NCBI GenBank assembly: GCA_003339415.1
Contig: PDHQ01000419.1
Span: 1-25,255 of the forward strand
DNA from: Ophiocordyceps camponoti-saundersi (nom. inval.)
Lineage: Eukaryota > Ascomycota > Sordariomycetes > Hypocreales > Ophiocordycipitaceae
DNA: 25,255 bases
Direction of reading: 5' to 3'
Below, piece after piece: positions 24,768-25,255 of the stretch; position 1 is the first letter of the stretch, and each line of letters opens with the position of its first letter. Under the pieces are notes generated by a model, which saw nothing but the letters and a program-made list of their open reading frames with translations, was not told where the DNA came from and searched no databases. A program made the translations under genes and the position numbers.

Positions 24768-25128
24768 GATAATATCTTTAAATATTAAAAGTAGTATAAA
24801 GCTAAATTCCTTATTTTAGCTATTTAAGCATAATATTACTTATTAATTACTACTACTTTTATATTAATTAAAAGCGCTTTTTAAATTAGCGTTAATATAA
24901 TAACTAAAAGCTAAAATTAACTTAATTTAAAAATAATTAAAAAGCTTATTTTACTTAAACGCTAAAATAAAGATTTAAGCTTACTTAAAAAAAAGTAGAA
25001 GGAAAGTAAAGAAAAGGATTAAATACTTTTTATTTATATTTACTTAGCTAGTTTTTTTACTTAGTTTAATTTAGGTTTTTCTAGTTAATTAAATATTTTT
25101 TTAAAACCTTTATTAATATTTATATTAA

Positions 25129-25255
25129 TATTTTTATTAGTATTTTTATTAGTATTTTTATTAGTATTTTTATTAGTATTTTTATTAGTATTTTTATTAG
25201 TATTTTTATTAGTATTTTTATTAGTATTTTTATTAGTATTTTTATTAGTATTTTT
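25129..25255. repeat. 12-bp minisatellite TATTTTTATTAG, at least 10 units
   Basis: Ten perfect 12-bp units followed by a partial unit run to the last base of the window, so the true length is unknown. The preceding 20 bases (TATTAATATT, TATATTAATA) look like a diverged seed. It follows the hAT relic and hides its right end. Confidence 0.97.

Larger units (their letters stand above)
23460..24900 (+). pseudogene. hAT transposase relic with legible intron
   Basis: From 23838 the frame reads TC-stop-NLTFYILEIAL-stop-LKPVI, the RIP form of the hAT signature T-R-WNSTY-ML-RAL-LRPAI (TAG at 23844 is Trp TGG). It continues with NIVNKELKK, NTLTNLK, LFKIFLKPFIKL and IIAAEALLYI to about 24130. A later exon at 24560-24709 reads SSKALSLANSNYSNNFF and LDKENSLKEF. 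After a 58-bp intron, 24768 onward reads DNIFKY-stop-K-stop-YKAKFLILAI, then YYLLITTTF and LIKSAF. This matches the hAT dimerisation domain (D-WW-FP-LA-MARDYL-IPATS-ERAF). Upstream, 23500-23760 is weaker (INLDLIALEINNLKI; KKG-stop-KKLKTKALF). The enzyme was a nuclear cut-and-paste transposase; this copy is dead. Confidence 0.82.
23200..25020 (+). mobile_element. hAT-family DNA transposon relic
   Basis: Ordered hAT transposase signatures lie on the plus strand: the TRWNST-like region at 23838, the following helical segment with WNTLTNLK and LFKIFLKPFIKL, an acidic linker at 24560-24709, and the C-terminal dimerisation domain from 24768. Ends are approximate. Terminal inverted repeats and an 8-bp target duplication, expected for hAT elements, were not identified. 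The region is heavily RIP-mutated and poor in CpG compared with LINE-B. Confidence 0.82.

Overview
The window reads as a repeat-filled, AT-rich block from the nuclear genome of a filamentous ascomycete (Pezizomycotina). The main evidence is repeat-induced point mutation (RIP). Over most of the window CpA and TpG are almost absent and TpA is in great excess, while CpG survives; bases 241-300, for example, hold 12 TpA and no CpA or TpG. Every gene-like frame is broken by TAA or TAG where Gln or Trp codons would stand, and Cys, His and Met codons appear as Tyr, Tyr and Ile. No intact gene, tRNA or rRNA was found. The species cannot be fixed from the sequence.

Layout from left to right. (1) 1-2113: an unclassified ~1.87-kb repeat ('element X', copy A) sits inside an ATT microsatellite. 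(2) 2114-3690: RIP-degraded DNA with a short minus-strand coding relic. (3) 3749-3827: an 80-bp foldback hairpin. (4) 3890-8380: a non-LTR retrotransposon relic (LINE-A, plus strand) with ORF1, endonuclease and reverse transcriptase remnants. (5) 8556-9260: a minus-strand coding relic of unknown identity. (6) 9634-9890: clustered palindromes and a minisatellite. (7) 9900-11690: mostly unreadable. (8) 11828-12460: the relic start of a gene with its CT-rich leader, interrupted by (9) 12674-14553, element X copy B, inverted relative to copy A and flanked by a 21-bp direct repeat. (10) 15095-20035: a second, better preserved LINE (LINE-B, Tad/I-like, plus strand). (11) 20030-21877: a minus-strand relic frame of about 600 codons with no frame shift, not recognised, lying tail to tail with LINE-B. 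(12) 21960-23130: a GC-rich island with two 159-bp direct repeats 650 bp apart, only lightly touched by RIP. (13) 23200-25000: a hAT DNA transposon relic with a legible intron and C-terminal domain, ending in minisatellites that run off the window.

The parts do not form a pathway. This is a transposon graveyard with nested insertions. The two most informative places are the GC island, where TpG but not CpA has been lost between the repeats (one-strand mutation), and the long minus-strand frame next to it, which may be the ORF of an undescribed element. All protein readings are by eye from degraded sequence. Family names are given only where several diagnostic motifs occur in order.
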